Notes: generated by a model from the sequence alone, not told the origin. Counted from the stretch's first letter, positions 32,475 through 45,093 are shown. The stretch: DNA of 64,000 nt from Artocarpus heterophyllus (GCA_025403435.1 JAJQZP010000256.1:961648-1025647), one strand, 5' to 3'. Translations and numbers: made by a program.

Positions 32475-32946
32475 TTAGGGAGTCGGAACGTTTTCTTTGG
32501 CAAGAGGGGCAATCTCTTCTCCGTCAATGCCCGGTACACTTCCGGCAACTCCCAGGTCCAACAGCAGCTTTTCCCACAGTTTAGCAGGTCCCTGCATTAC
32601 GCCTACCACATTTTAGTCTCATGAACAAAGGCATCATACATTCAGTTCAAATTATATTCCAATTCAATCAATGCTATGAACATGGTCAGCAAGTCGACTT
32701 TTGCGTCGGACAAGATTCTTAGGTAATCTGCCGATCGTTATTAAGCTGACCTTCCATGAGAGATCCTGTGCCATGCAGTTTTTGATCGTCTCTTTCTGGA
32801 CAGGAGTGCCAATTGCTGCGAGAGCTCTCTTAACAGTTGTTGCCAAAGCAGTTACATCAACTGGATCAATTTTCTCACACTGGAAAGGCATCACAAAGTG
32901 CACGACTCATTATTTCAAGATCATTCATAACAAAGCATATTTTCTT

Positions 32947-32996
<50 letters not shown>

Positions 32997-35743
32997 TTCT
33001 TTTTTTGCTAGTGAGTATACTAATCAACTTACTTCAACGTTGAAGCGTCCCATGTGGAATCCTGTAAAACCTTCCTTGACAGTGTCAACAAGTCCTCCAG
33101 TTGAGGTTGTGCAAGGTATCTGCATCGAAAAACCATTCAATTGTTACATCCTACATTTAAGGACCAATGAAGTGATGCAGTTCCCCTATGGTTGGTGTAA
33201 AAAGAAATTCAAGAGTCTTACTGTTCCACATCTCATGGCTTGCAGCTGGATAAGCCCACATGGTTCAAATCTACTTGGGATCACGATAAGATCGGACCCA
33301 GCCACCATCATGTGAGCCAAGGGGGTGTTGAACTTTGCAACAGCTCTAACCCTGTCAGGATATTTCTCCTCAAGATCTTCAATCATCTTCTCAAGGTACT
33401 TTTTGCCAGTTCCCTAGAAGAGAGATCCCATCAAGAAAATCAATTTAATTCTTGCCATGGTAAAAATGATATATGGGAGAAAAAATCATTTATCCAGATA
33501 CTCACAAGGATTATTATTTGAATATTCTCATCAATGATCTGTGGAATAGCTGCTGCTAGAATGTCTGGACCTTTCTGCTCCTCAAGTCTACCTAGGAAAC
33601 ATATCACAGGGATGCTTCTATCAACAGGCAAACCAACTTCGGCTTGAAGGGCTTCCTTCAACAAAGGTTTTGCATCCATTACCTGAATTTCAAAGCCAGC
33701 AAGTCAATTCTACGCCAAACATGTAGACGCATATGTTTACGGCGGAAAAATGTTTGTAGAAATGACTTACAGTTGTGACATCATATTTGACACTGAGGTA
33801 TTTATCGGTGGTTGGATCCCAATCTTGAGCATCCATGCCATTTATGATACCGCAGATGCCAGTCTTACGAATGATGTTGTCCAATTCACAACCTCTGTCT
33901 GCTCCTGAAACAAGTTCTTGGGCATAGAATGGGCTCACAGTTACAACCCTGTCCGATTCCAGAATTCCAGCCTTCATCCAATTGATTTTCCTTCCCCTCA
34001 CAGGCTTGTCATACCTGCAAAATGGACATACGTAGATGGTGGGGAAGTGGAATAATTTGTAAAACGCATAAGACATAACAAGCCCTCGTTTTAGCATGAA
34101 ATAATAATTATAAATTTTTAATTTCTACCCATCCATAAAGTCAAACGAACTCTTGAATCGATCAGGCAAATTGAGAAGTGCAAAGTCAGCGAAGGCAAAT
34201 CTTCCTTGGTAGGCTATGTTGTGTATACAAAATGCAACCTGACATCATTATTCATACCAAGCACAACTTCAGTTTCTTGCAACAATCTTCTAGATAAGCC
34301 AGAATTTCTAGTGATGCATTTCAATATCAAGCATTACCTTGGCAGTCTTGTAAATCCCCAAAGGTTGGTATATAGATTTCAAGTAGCATGGAAGAAGAGC
34401 AGCGTGCCAATCGTTGGCAACGAATACAACATCCTCCCCTGCATTGTGGAAGAAAAGAATGCATCCTTAGTAAATATTTTTTTCTGATATAAAGTTTTAC
34501 TCTTGATTGAGAGAGAGAGAGAGAGAGAGAGAAAGAGATACCATAAGGTCCTGAGAAATATTTGTTGCTGTTCAAGTTTAGAACCCTTGGTGCCTCCAAA
34601 GCTGCCTGAAAATATTTGAAAATTGAAATTAAATTGAGATGAGAATCAACATGAACACATTTGCTTTTGCTTATTTATCAAAACTACAGGAAATAACCAA
34701 GGAAACTCATCATGCATGATAAGCAGCCAGATTATATGCTAATGTTAAATGATTAGTTACATGATAAAAACCACTTTCATTTGGAAGAATTAAACACACA
34801 GAAAAAGAAACAAAATTATCCACATGAGATGACTTACCAGGCACAACAAGCTGAAGCGCAACTGGTTGTCCTTGTAATCCTCTCCTGCTTTTGGTCCATA
34901 AATTTTAGACCCAGTTTTGCCCCACACCTGTATTGTTAACAAAAAAAAATGTTTAAGCATATGTACCACTAGAACAACATAACAATATATGGCTTCAGTG
35001 CCAAGATAAAAAATTGATGATAAAGAAAGAAAAGGCTCAAACCTTCTCAAGGAACCACGGGTGATCCACGAACACACGATCAACTCCTCGCTTGTAGCAG
35101 TGGAAGAAGCGAACAGTCTCAATCCTGTCGCCGATTTTTAGCTGCGTTTCGAAAGCCATTCTATCAAACAAACTTTACACTAACATAAAAAAAGAGAACT
35201 GAATAACCGACTGGAAGTGCATACTTCAACTAGTACGCAAGTGTCCCAAGCATCCTTGTATTGATCATACCGCGGCGAAACGGTCATAACCCGGTGCCCA
35301 TTAGCCTAAAATCACGTAAATAAAAAAACCAAGCAATTAGACCAATTCAATTTTTTAAACCACAAGAGTTTGCTGAACAAAAGTTTACAACTCACAGCCA
35401 TTGCAGGGGGCAAACCACCAAGGACATCACCAAGTCCACCGGTTTTGCTCCACGGGCCAACCTCGGCCGAAACGAAGACCACAGACATCCCAAGTCCACA
35501 AACAATCCGCCCAACACTCCTGCCGTTTTGGGAGTCGTTGACCTTTCTCACGGCTTGCCTAGAAACAGCATTGGGAGACCTAACCCTCAGCATATCCAAG
35601 TTATTGTTGAGAGACCTCAAGCCATTGTGAGTCATGGCTTGGCTCCTCTGGCTTATTTGGGCCAAACTGGTCTTACTCTCCGACACAGAAACTCCATGGC
35701 TGGAACTCCGCGACACGAAGTGTGAGGCGGTGACCGTCGCCAT
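32475..35743 (-). CDS. Granule-bound starch synthase I (13 coding exons, 612 aa)
   Basis: Minus-strand exons: 35743-35396, 35305-35225, 35141-35043, 34927-34838, 34605-34542, 34438-34338, 34238-34129, 34014-33771, 33682-33506, 33413-33222, 33119-33033, 32879-32751, 32591-32475; phases all agree. It transfers glucose from ADP-glucose to make amylose on starch granules in plastids (glycosyltransferase family 5). Residues 1 to about 78 form a Ser/Arg-rich chloroplast transit peptide. The N-terminal domain starts [21 protein letters not shown], with the KTGGL ADP-glucose motif at about residue 100. The C-terminal domain includes [10 protein letters not shown] (about 485-494) and the second glycine motif STGGLVDTV (about 508-516). 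The protein ends with [14 protein letters not shown], a tail typical of GBSSI. Length equals the usual about 610. I see no break, so the gene should be functional. Confidence 0.97.
32951..32990. repeat. (CT)20 microsatellite in GBSS1 intron 11
   Basis: An uninterrupted CT run of 40 nt lies between exon 12 (starts 32879) and exon 11 (ends 33033). On the gene's strand it is (AG)n close to the exon 11 donor. Confidence 0.95.
34510..34531. repeat. (GA)n microsatellite near the GBSS1 exon 5 donor
   Basis: A GA run of about 11 units sits about 10 nt inside intron 5, directly after the donor GTATCTCTTT. On the sense strand it forms a long polypyrimidine tract. Confidence 0.9.
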
Positions 35744-35763
35744 TCTAATTCAGCCCCAAATTT

Positions 35764-36195
35764 CTGCAACAACGATCAAAGAGGTAAACATTCAGAGTCT
35801 TGTTTTTGAACAAAACAAAACAAAATACCAGTACAAAAAAAAAAAATGCAACCAAAATTACCAAGGAGAGTAAAGATCAGCTTCAGAAAATGCAATAATG
35901 TCAAAATTTCAACAACAATCTGAGAGAACTAATAATCAAAATAAAAATCACCAACGTCCTAGAGAATCCCTGAAATTCAAAATACACTTTCATCATCATC
36001 ATCATCATTTTTTTTTTATAACAAACAAAATATTCATGTAAAATCTCTGAAACTCAATAGACTAACTTCATCCATCATGATCATCAATTCATCACCATCA
36101 TCATCAAAATAATAACTTTGTATACATGATCCATCAGTACCATCATCATCACCATTAAAAAAATAAATAAAAATTGATTAGAGTAATATACTTAC
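35764..36195 (-). other. 5'UTR intron of GBSS1
   Basis: On the minus strand the donor TCTCG|GTAAGT (GT at 36195-36194) and acceptor TTGTTGCAG|AAATTTGGGG bound a 432-bp T-rich intron, leaving 20 nt of 5'UTR before the ATG at 35743. Known GBSSI genes have a leader intron in this place (family knowledge). It includes a short imperfect ATC/CAT repeat region around 35990-36150. Confidence 0.8.
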
Positions 36196-36325
36196 CGAGA
36201 AACTTGAATAATAGTAATTGTCTGAGTTCTCCCTCAACTTGATTGCTCACCGAAAGATCTCCGGGGCAACTGACACTGTGGCACCTCGTATTTGTACTGC
36301 TGTTGCCTAGATTGGCGAGCCATAA

Positions 36326-36523
36326 CACGTGGCGACGAGATAGTGGCCGAGCTCCATTGTATTCACAGGTCGTCGAAGACCTGTCTCTTCTATCTTGCGG
36401 TTCAGAAATCACGTGCGTGGGCCCCCCATTGGCCCACGTGGCACGCACGGATCGGAATATCCGTTGAAACCAGCGGTCACAGAACCAAAAAAAACATTTC
36501 GGATTTTTTTTTTTTTTCACGTG
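36326..36523. promoter_or_regulatory. Four G-boxes upstream of GBSS1
   Basis: CACGTG occurs at 36326-36331, 36410-36415, 36435-36440 and 36518-36523, 130-330 bp upstream of the 5'UTR exon. Two have the ABRE-like form ACGTGGC. G-boxes bind bZIP and bHLH (PIF-type) factors, so light, clock or ABA control of amylose synthesis is plausible. No TATA box was seen. Confidence 0.65.
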
Positions 36524-38944
36524 CGAGAAGGAGAAGAAAAGTTCGACTTTTTTGCCTTTCTTTTCTCTTCCGCTGGGCACTTGGGGAGTGAAAACAGTTT
36601 AGGTCTAAGGCCATGTGGGTGGGGGGCCACAGAAGGAAAGCAGACAAACGACAATGAACCTAAGAACTTTGTGGTGCGGTGAAGCCAGCTTTCATTGAGA
36701 ATTTATTTATTATTTTAAATAATAAATAATGTAGAGAATTAATTCACGGTGGAGAAGGGAGTGACGTCGCTGTCGTCTGGTGGCAAATCATGGGAAAAAG
36801 GAAGAATTATTTATTTATTTATTTATTTATGTTGGGACGTTAAATTACCACACAATTGCAAGTGCAAGTGGTGAGCGTGGTAGATATTTTGCTTAGTGAA
36901 TTGCCGACTATGCACTCGTTGTATGATGCATGATCCTTGTGTTTGTTTCCAGTCTACTTAATTCAAACAACCATTACAGTTTAAATTACGATCAATTGCT
37001 TTTAACTTAAGATTTAATAATAAATACAATTTTATTTTTATATATTTGTATTTTTAATTTAAAATTATTGTTTCGTATTTTTTCAAATAAATTTTTTTTG
37101 TGCTTATAAGGATATCATCATTTATCCAAACACAAATTCGACTTAAATTTTCTGTTCAGATTTATACTTTAACTGTGCTTACAAAGGATACTATTTAAAC
37201 TACATAATTTAAATTTTTTTGTTAGGTAAAAAAAAGTTTAATAGTGTTTAGAAGAGTAAGTTAAACCAAACCGTGCAATTAAATCTAAACTGATAGTTTA
37301 AACTATTTTCTCAAATACTTTTTAAATCAACACTATTTAAACCGCATAAACAAATAGAGGGAAGCAATTTGGTTTGGTTTGGTTGTTAAATTACGCCAGG
37401 TTAAAATGTACAAGAGTTCTCTCTTCGTGGTTACTGTTTCTTTGGTGCTTCCTTTTGTCGTTTTAGCTTTCATTGGCAATTCTTTCGAAACGATTGAGCA
37501 CCCTAATTATTACTTTTTTTTTGTGAGGTTTATAATTCAGGACTTCTCTTTTAAAAAATATGAATAAAAATAAATATAGATACATTATGTATGCTATAAT
37601 AACATACGCAACGCAAGGCTACTATTTATTTATTTATTTTGCTGAATTTGTAGCTACCAGGTTTTTATACTAGAGCCCATGAAGAGCCAGCCCTTTTTTC
37701 TTAAGGGCTATGTGCAAAACATCCTATTTAATAGACGTATTTAGTTTTGTAAAATTAAAAACAAAATATGTCTTGTTTAACTGAAAATATATTATTCTTT
37801 TAAAATATATATTATTTTTTACAAAAAATAAAGAATTAATAATGTAGATAATTAGAAACATATGTTTAGATATTCCTGTCGCTCTTTTTATTTTTTGTGA
37901 TTTGAGGATAAATGAGTGCATTTTACACCAAAGTAGTATAAAATCAAGGAAATGTCCTTTTTGAAATAGTTAAACGATGATATAGTGATATTAATCAATG
38001 ATGTTAATTAGTAATATACTCATCTACAGTTTATCACTAATTAACTTATTGGTTTATCAATGGTTAATCAATATTCGTTAGTAATGAATCAATTTCACTC
38101 AACAATTTACCGGCTTATCAACGAAATCATTATTAAATCAATTTATCAGCAATGAGCTATAATTTATAAGTAATGTATTGGTATTAATAAATAATGTATT
38201 GATAAACTATAATTTATAATGTATTGCTGTGAAAACTCAGTTTTAAAAAATTTGAACATTTCCCTAAATTTGAAAGGTGGCCATAATAGGTCAATTGTCT
38301 TTTTTGGTTTTTTGAAAACTCTAATCTCTAGCATTTTTCTTCTTTTCCATATCCTCTCTCTTCTTCCCCAACTCCCAGCGAACAATTCCGCACGTGGTTG
38401 CCAAAGCTTCGAAGACATGTTGTTCGACTTCTGAGATAATGTTCGGCGAAGGTGGCTGACCAGGGGTCCCCTATTGGGCATTGGTTGGTGACTCTTATAA
38501 CCAGCGAATGTAATTTTTTTAACATTGGGGCAAGGGTACGTGCTTTGTTCATAAAAGAAAAATGAAAAGAAATAAAATTAAATAAAAGCATAAATGGAAG
38601 AGATTTTAGAAATAGTTCTTTGAGGAGATAAATTATGGGATTTTCCTGCAAAATGTCCTTTTTTTTTGTTTCTTTTTTGTTGGTAAAAAAAGAGTTGCAT
38701 GGATGAAGATTTGTCTACCCTATGTCTTAAATTATAACAAAGAAAAATTATTTTCAACTTATAGGTTATAATCTCGCTACTTACAAAACTGTAAACCTTA
38801 ATTTAATATGTAATATATGTTTTAGACTAAATCTTATTTTTTTTATTAATAACAGGGTTATAACTTAACAGGATTAAATATAATTATTCTATTGCATATT
38901 CTAGATAGCAAAAATAAAAGGGCTTGGGCTTTTTCAGCACGTCT

Positions 38945-39619
38945 GACTCTTTTTGTTCACACAGCAAAGCAAGAGTTGTAAAGTGAATAGTATTTTATAC
39001 ACCCGGGTAAGATAAAATAAAGAGTATAAGTGAATCTATAAAAATATGTATATATTAAAATTAAGAATAAAATTGTTTGAAGTTAAATAATTAATATAAA
39101 AGATGTTATTAGAATAATTATTGTGAATTTGATTCAATAATTAATACAATACACACTAAGAAAGAGAAAGATAATTACAAAAAACTGATATGAAGAAATC
39201 AACTAAACGTTTAATTCTAATTGGACGAGTGTATCGATAAACAAAATGACATAAAAAACCTGGTTTTCTTAGAATAATTTGACTATTTTTGTTCACAACA
39301 AAAAAGAATAGCAAGAGTTGTAAAATATAGTAAATAGTATTTTGTACACCCGAGTAAAATAAAATAGGGTAAAGTAAATCTATAAAATAATATTTTAAAA
39401 TTAAGAATAAAATTATTTGAAGTTAAATAATTAATATAAAAGATGTTAAAATAATTATGGTGAATTTTATTCAAGTATTAATACAATAGATATTAAAAAA
39501 TGAAAGATAATTACAAAAAACTGATATGGATAAACCCACTAAATATTTAATTCTTATCGGACGAGTATATCAATAAACAAAATGACATGAAACACTTGTT
39601 TTCCTGGAATAATTTACAG
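38945..39619. repeat. Tandem duplication of about 335 bp
   Basis: Copy 1 (about 38945-39279) and copy 2 (about 39280-39619) share GACTxTTTTTGTTCACA, GCAAGAGTTGTAAA, TACACCCGxGTAA, AATTAAGAATAAAATTxTTT, GATAATTACAAAAAACTGAT and CAATAAACAAAATGACAT. They differ by scattered substitutions and small gaps, so the duplication is older than the one in the UBP intron. Confidence 0.88.
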
Positions 39620-39624
39620 TAATG

Positions 39625-39628
<4 letters not shown>

Positions 39629-39656
<28 letters not shown>
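39629..39656. repeat. (AT)n microsatellite with T run
   Basis: About 14 AT units followed by about 13 T, just downstream of the 335-bp tandem duplication. Confidence 0.9.
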
Positions 39657-39664
<8 letters not shown>

Positions 39665-40019
39665 TTTTTCCAAATGCGTCCATGCTTTTGTAAACGTAAT
39701 GCCAAATATCGAATTGAAGGAAATATCAAATTGAAGTCTGGGTGTGAGTCACGTGTATTTGAGCGATGCGTCAGAAGGAAGATTTTTTTTAGCTTAAACA
39801 GAACGTTTTTCGTTTCCCCCTTCTTTAATCTACCAAGAAAGAAAGAAGAGGACCTCTTAGTACAAGCATCTAGTCCACACGAAATGTGCACTGTTTTTCT
39901 CTCATTTGTCCCACCACAAGATTTTGACATCTAAAAGAAGACGGTTCACAAGCTAATCGCTTGAAATAAATGACAGCAACTTGTGAACGAGATATTTTAT
40001 TCTAAGAACAAAATAAAAA

Positions 40020-40530
40020 GAGAAGAAAAGGTAATTAGGTTTAGTTTGATAAGTTAGTTGAAACTAATAAATTTTAATTGCTATAATTTAAAGTGTTTAT
40101 ATGCTAAAGTAACAAGTAAAAATTTGTTATAATATAAAGCTCTCATATGCTATAGTGTTTAAGTTACAGCTTCGTTTTCAAACACTCTTGGACTCTTAGT
40201 TAGAATCAATTGATTTAACTAATAAACAATATAAAACTCTTAACAGATATAGTAGCAAAACATTGTTACAGTATAAAGGTCTCACATGCTACAGTGTTTT
40301 TAACTAAAATTAATTTTAACTATTGGTTCTAATCACACGTTTCAAACATCCACACTTTCCAAACATCCCATATATTCGCCACTACTCTCAATAGATACAG
40401 TAAAACAACAAAAGAGCAAAACATTGTTGTAATATAAAGCTCTCATATGCTACAATATTTTTAATTAAAATTAATTTTTACCATTGGTTCTAACCACAAA
40501 TGTCAAACATCCACACTTTTCAAACATCCT
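40020..40530. mobile_element. Cluster of three MITE-family copies
   Basis: Three adjacent units each hold ATATAAAG(C/G)TCTCA(T/C)ATGCTA(C/T)A at about 40133, 40273 and 40434. Units two and three are followed by TTAATTTT.ACxATTGGTTCTAA and CAAACATCCACACTTT, so they are near-duplicates of each other. They belong to the family whose sense-strand core is AGCATGTGAGAGCTTTATAC. Confidence 0.75.
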
Positions 40531-41767
40531 ATACATTTAGCTCTAGTCTTTTTTTTTTTTTTTTTTGAGTGGCCTAGTCTTATTTTTGCATTATCATAAT
40601 CGTAAATAGGATTAATAGCGTTATTCTAAAATTTATAATTTAAGCCGGCAAAAACTTCGTGTATCCATTACCAAAACTTGTCAATTGTTAGGAGCCTCTA
40701 AGGGAAGATAAGTTCAAACTAAAATTTTTTGATATAAATCAGTTTTACAATTACAAACCTTTTGGTTTAAATATATGTTCTAAACGGATTCTAAGTTCTG
40801 CTCTCTTATAAACAAAATATTTTCTCCTCTTTTATGTATGCTAAAATAAGATATTTGATAAATAAGTTTAAACTTAATCTTTCAGTTCAAACATAATATA
40901 ATATGTAAAAGCTTAATATAATATGTAAAAGTTTTATACTATGACATGTAACGGCTTTAACTGTGGATGGATTGAACTCTGTGTAAACCGTTTTGCAAAA
41001 CACAAGTAGTCATAATTTGCGTCTGATCCGTCCCACATAGTCGGAATTAGTGAAATCAAGTCGCCATCGATGTAAAAAGCTTATGCCAAAAAAATATATA
41101 TATATACACATCTTCATTAATCAGGACACTGGTCTTTCATTTTTAATGAATTTAAAATCAGCCACTTCCAAACAAATCAAAATAAATTACCCTCCCTTTA
41201 ATCTTGACAGACGTTCAACATCCCAAAGATTCGCACTCAAGCGAACATAGATTGAAACCAATTTCTAGAGAGAGAGAAACCAATTTAATAGTTAGTTTGT
41301 GTTGTTTGTCATATGATTAAGAAATTAACAACCGACAGCTAAATCTGAATGGTGCGTACAATTCTACAAATTCTTCCACGTAATTTAGTGATTAAACAAG
41401 CCAATCAATTCCCAACTCCGTAGTCACATAAAACAAATTCATAAACAAGGACACCAAGCAAATTAAAAATCATTAACACCGAATTTTGTTTACAGAGCAA
41501 ATGAAATACAGTTTGACAAAGTATTAAAACTAAAATTAAAAAAAAAAAGTACAAGAACAAGCAACACGAAAGTTGACCACGGCAAAACTCGGTTGTGATT
41601 TTTGTTGAACGCAACGGACACAACCTAATCATATCATATCAAAGAAAAAAAAAAAAAAAAACCTCTTCGATTCGAAAAGAGCCCACTTTTTAAAGACAAC
41701 TTCCAAATCAGTAAATTTGTTCCTCATCAGAATAAAAATAAAAAAAAGGAAAAAGTAAAAAAAATAG

Positions 41768-42360
41768 TTATCGGTGGGCTGTGACGAGCGTTTCAATGAA
41801 CCTCAATCCGTCGAACCTGGGCGCGAATTTCTCCTTATCCAACGATGTTTTGGGCTGAGCTTTTCTCCCAGTGGACGAATTCAAGCCCTGTGATTTCAAA
41901 AGCAAAGACTAATTACAGTTTAACAAATGAGTATTATCGCAGATTAGACGATAATTAATTCCATAAAGAAGAGATTATTTTGAAAAAAATGTCAAAATTT
42001 TGATTTTGATGCAAGAATTAGCGGATCGAATGAAAAAGATCGAACAAAAAGACCCAAATTTTGTCGAATAAAGGAATTGTCGCAAAGGGAAAACCTAAAA
42101 TCGATTATCAATTTTCACCCATAAACCATGAAATCTTGTAGTTTTTTTGCCTTTTCAAAGGATGAACATTTGAAACATTGTCGAGCGAAAACAAACAAAA
42201 TTGAGAATGGAGAAATAGGAAAAAAGCGCAAAAAAATTAAAAATACCTCATTGGAGGAAGGATAGAAAGAAACATCACGGTCTCCGGCGGCGGAGGAGGA
42301 GCCGAGAGCGACGGTGGAAGCGGCGAGCACTGACGCCATCAGAGCTCCCGATCCCTTCAT
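41768..42360 (-). CDS. Small plant protein of 77 aa with C-terminal APRFDGLxxIETLV motif (2 exons)
   Basis: Minus-strand exons are 42360-42247 and 41887-41768, joined in phase 0 by a 359-bp intron (AATGAG|GTATTT ... CACAG|GGCTTG). The N-terminus (MKGSGALMASVLAASTVALG) is Ala/Ser-rich and weakly hydrophobic, perhaps a targeting or membrane-tethering segment. A Ser-rich stretch and RDVSFYPSSNE follow, then a basic linker (GRKAQPKTSLDKEKF) and the end APRFDGLRFIETLVTAHR. I do not know its function. The end matches the motif shared by the five small proteins at 54-63 kb. A TATA box 145 bp upstream and clean splice sites support a real gene. Confidence 0.8.
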
Positions 42361-42504
42361 GTCTCTCTCTCTCGAGCCCGGAAAATACACAAATTCGACG
42401 GACGAAATGACGTGGGATCTCGGCCTTTCTCTCTCTAGATTAGAAGGAAAATTCCACGATTGTGGCTCTCTCTCTCCTCCTTTGAGCCGTTTGTCTTGCT
42501 CCCG

Positions 42505-42512
42505 CTTTTATA
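42505..42512 (-). promoter_or_regulatory. TATA box of the 77-aa gene
   Basis: TATAAAAG on the minus strand, about 145 bp upstream of the ATG at 42360, which leaves a leader of about 115 nt rich in CT. A G-box CACGTG lies further upstream at 42590-42595. Confidence 0.6.
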
Positions 42513-43466
42513 GCAAGTCGGAGCTTCCACGCTTCCTCAATTCAACTGTATTGAATCGCGATTTCGCTTCCGGGACGTTGGGTAAGCGCCACGTGGTTAG
42601 GTAGGATCTGGTGATGGTTGGGATCAACGGCTGCCGTGGAAGGGTAGGTTAAGGGAAGCACGAGCAGAGTTCGTGGACGCGAGGGTAGGGTGGAATTTCT
42701 TGATTGGTAATAAATGGGGGAAGATGCTTAGATTGGAGCGCAAGAGAGAGCGAAGAGGGGCAGGGTGGGGGCCAGCTGCGGCTTGGAAAGGCGGGTGTTA
42801 GAGAGAGAAAGTGAAAGGGAAAGAGAGAGAAAGCTGAGAGTGTTTGTTTGCTGAGGCTCGATGCCGTTTGCGTCAGTCAATCTGGCCCACGCATGTCCAC
42901 ACAAGACACGGGCTTTAACGCACTGTCCGCCTTCTGCGCCGGATTTTGCATATTTTATTGTAGGACCCTCCTCTTCGGAAGAATTATGTGGTGCGCCACA
43001 CCTATTTGAAAGCCTACCAAAGGCCGCCCGGCCCGGCCTGGCCTGTGTAGACCGGTAGGAACATGTAGACCGGCCCAGAAATGGAACAGGTCAAATCGGC
43101 CAATTACACGCATAGATATATGCAAGTATGCACCCCTTTCGCTACACGCATATATGGTAAGAATGATAATTCGTGTCACATATCGTGTATCGTCTCCTGG
43201 TTGTTTCTTTCTTATTTTTACTTAACCTGAACTGAACCATGGCGGTTTTTTTAAAAAAATCACGGCACAAACACGACATCAACTCTGCGTATTGATATGA
43301 TAAAACCCCAAATTGACCTATAACACAAAACTGACACATGACTAAAAAGTTGACACGAAAATCATTTTATTTTTATTAGGTTTTTTACACATTCTAAAAG
43401 CTAAAAAGTCATATAGGAAAGACATGGTAAGACTCACTAAAAAAGTCTTACCTATAAGACTCGTTT

Positions 43467-45054
43467 TGTAACGTCTTGAAATTTATTTAATGTTAATGTA
43501 CTATAAATGATGAATTAATTAACGTTTTAACATTAATGAGATTATTTGGTTGGATTTTGAATTTTTGGTTGCTTTGTTAAATTGATGTGTTCAAAAGATT
43601 TCTTATTGTTTTAAAATGATGTTTTGAGTTTTAAAACACAACAATTTGTAAAATGTTAAAAATACTCCGTTTTACAAAACCGTGGGCGGCACATGGTTTT
43701 CGCACAGTAAAACCGCCCACCGATTTTCTCTATTTATTTCCTTCATTCCCCTCTCTCTCCTCACTCTCACGCATCTCCCTCTCTCTTTCCTCTCTCTCTC
43801 TGCAGCTCACTCTCTCTCTACATCTCTCTCAAATTTTTAAACCCAATTTCGAATCCAAGCTTCGGGTTAGCAAGGAGGAAGCTCGGGGACGTAATTCGGC
43901 AACCGAGAACGCGGATTGAAGCTTCGATTCGAGGTTAGATTCGAAATTTCTAAACATTTTACAAAATTTTCAATTTTGTGTTTTTGAAATCTAAGTTTGT
44001 TTAAGCTTAGAAAACCTTGGATTTGGGTTAGATGAACTTAGAACAACTAGAATCTAAGCTTAGATTGAAGAAAAATGGATTGAATTCAAGATTTTTTATT
44101 TTTCTCCTCATTTTCTCATTTTCAGATTTTTGAAGATTTTGAGTTTAAATCTTGTTTAAATGAGTCCAAACATGTTTTATAATGTTTTTCTATCAACTAT
44201 GATTGTTTTCATGCCTGGGAATTGAGAAAAACAAGTTGGAATCCAGATTTGGGTTTTGGGGAATCGAAACCCGTGGCTGGAAATTTCTGGGTTTCCCCAG
44301 TTCGGCAGGCCGGAGTGATGATCGGCAGGCCGGTGTTCTTCCGACCGGCAGGCCGAATCTGGGGAAATGTTCGGCAGGCCGAACCTTGCTTCCGGCAGGC
44401 CGAAGCAGGACGTCCGGCAGGCCGACCGAGGCATGGAAATTTTTGTGATTTTTTACCCGTTTTCACTGTTTTGAACCCTGATTTAAACCCCAACCTTATA
44501 GAATGATTTTAAAGATACAAATGGCACACTAGGACATTATGAAATGATTTAGTAACATAGAATGTCTCAAACTAGATATTGATCGACTTAGTTTGTATCT
44601 AGGATCGTTCGTGGTTCTGCGGAGCTAACGTATAGCAGGCCGAGATTTCGGTGTGGGGCACCGGCACGAGTATTGAGAGAGGACTTTTATCCTATTTCTT
44701 TGGTAGCCTGGCTTTGAAATGATTTGGCTTTAAAAAGGATTTCTATCAAAATGTTTTCAACGGTTGTTTGAAAATGGTTTTATCGGTTATATTTTAATAT
44801 ACCGTGATTATGAAATGAATTTCATAATGAACGTAATTGACAACACTCGGTAATTGGGTTTTGAATGATAATGATAATAAACACATGGGCATGATGCCAT
44901 ATCAGAGATCGGGTCGTGTAGCGATCGACCTTGGGGGCAGGTCCCGAAACCCAGCTGGGCCACTACGGTGGTGATATCATGGTTTGCCTAGGTAAAAGTA
45001 AAATGGTGTTTTGATTTGACGAGTAGACTGTTCTGTGTCAGGACGGTTCTACTC

Positions 45055-45093
<39 letters not shown>

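Larger units (their letters stand above)
36600..41760. other. Intergenic between GBSS1 and the 77-residue gene, repeat-filled
   Basis: It holds MITE-family remnants at about 36955-37360, an (ATTT)n run at 36811-36830, an A/T-rich patch of short internal repeats at 37960-38225 (AATTTATAA, AATGTATTG), a tandem duplication at 38945-39619, an AT run at 39629-39656, a MITE cluster at 40020-40530 and a moderately GC-rich patch at 38340-38510. No gene is supported. Confidence 0.65.

Noticed and set aside
35149..35161. ATG just before GBSS1 exon 3 (MAFETQ...)
   Set aside because: It lies in the intron before the GCAG acceptor; known GBSSI sequence runs straight from VE to LKIGDRIE.
42861..43058. 65-residue frame upstream of the 77-aa gene
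   Set aside because: Short, on the opposite strand to the real gene, no conserved features.
44302..44425. Regularly spaced repeats resembling a CRISPR array
   Set aside because: Repeats are only about 10 bp, spacing is 21-24 bp including the repeat, and the locus is a plant LTR.
44203..44506. Pro/Arg- and Gly-rich frames on both strands
   Set aside because: They arise from the CGGCAGGCCG repeats inside the solo LTR, not from a gene.
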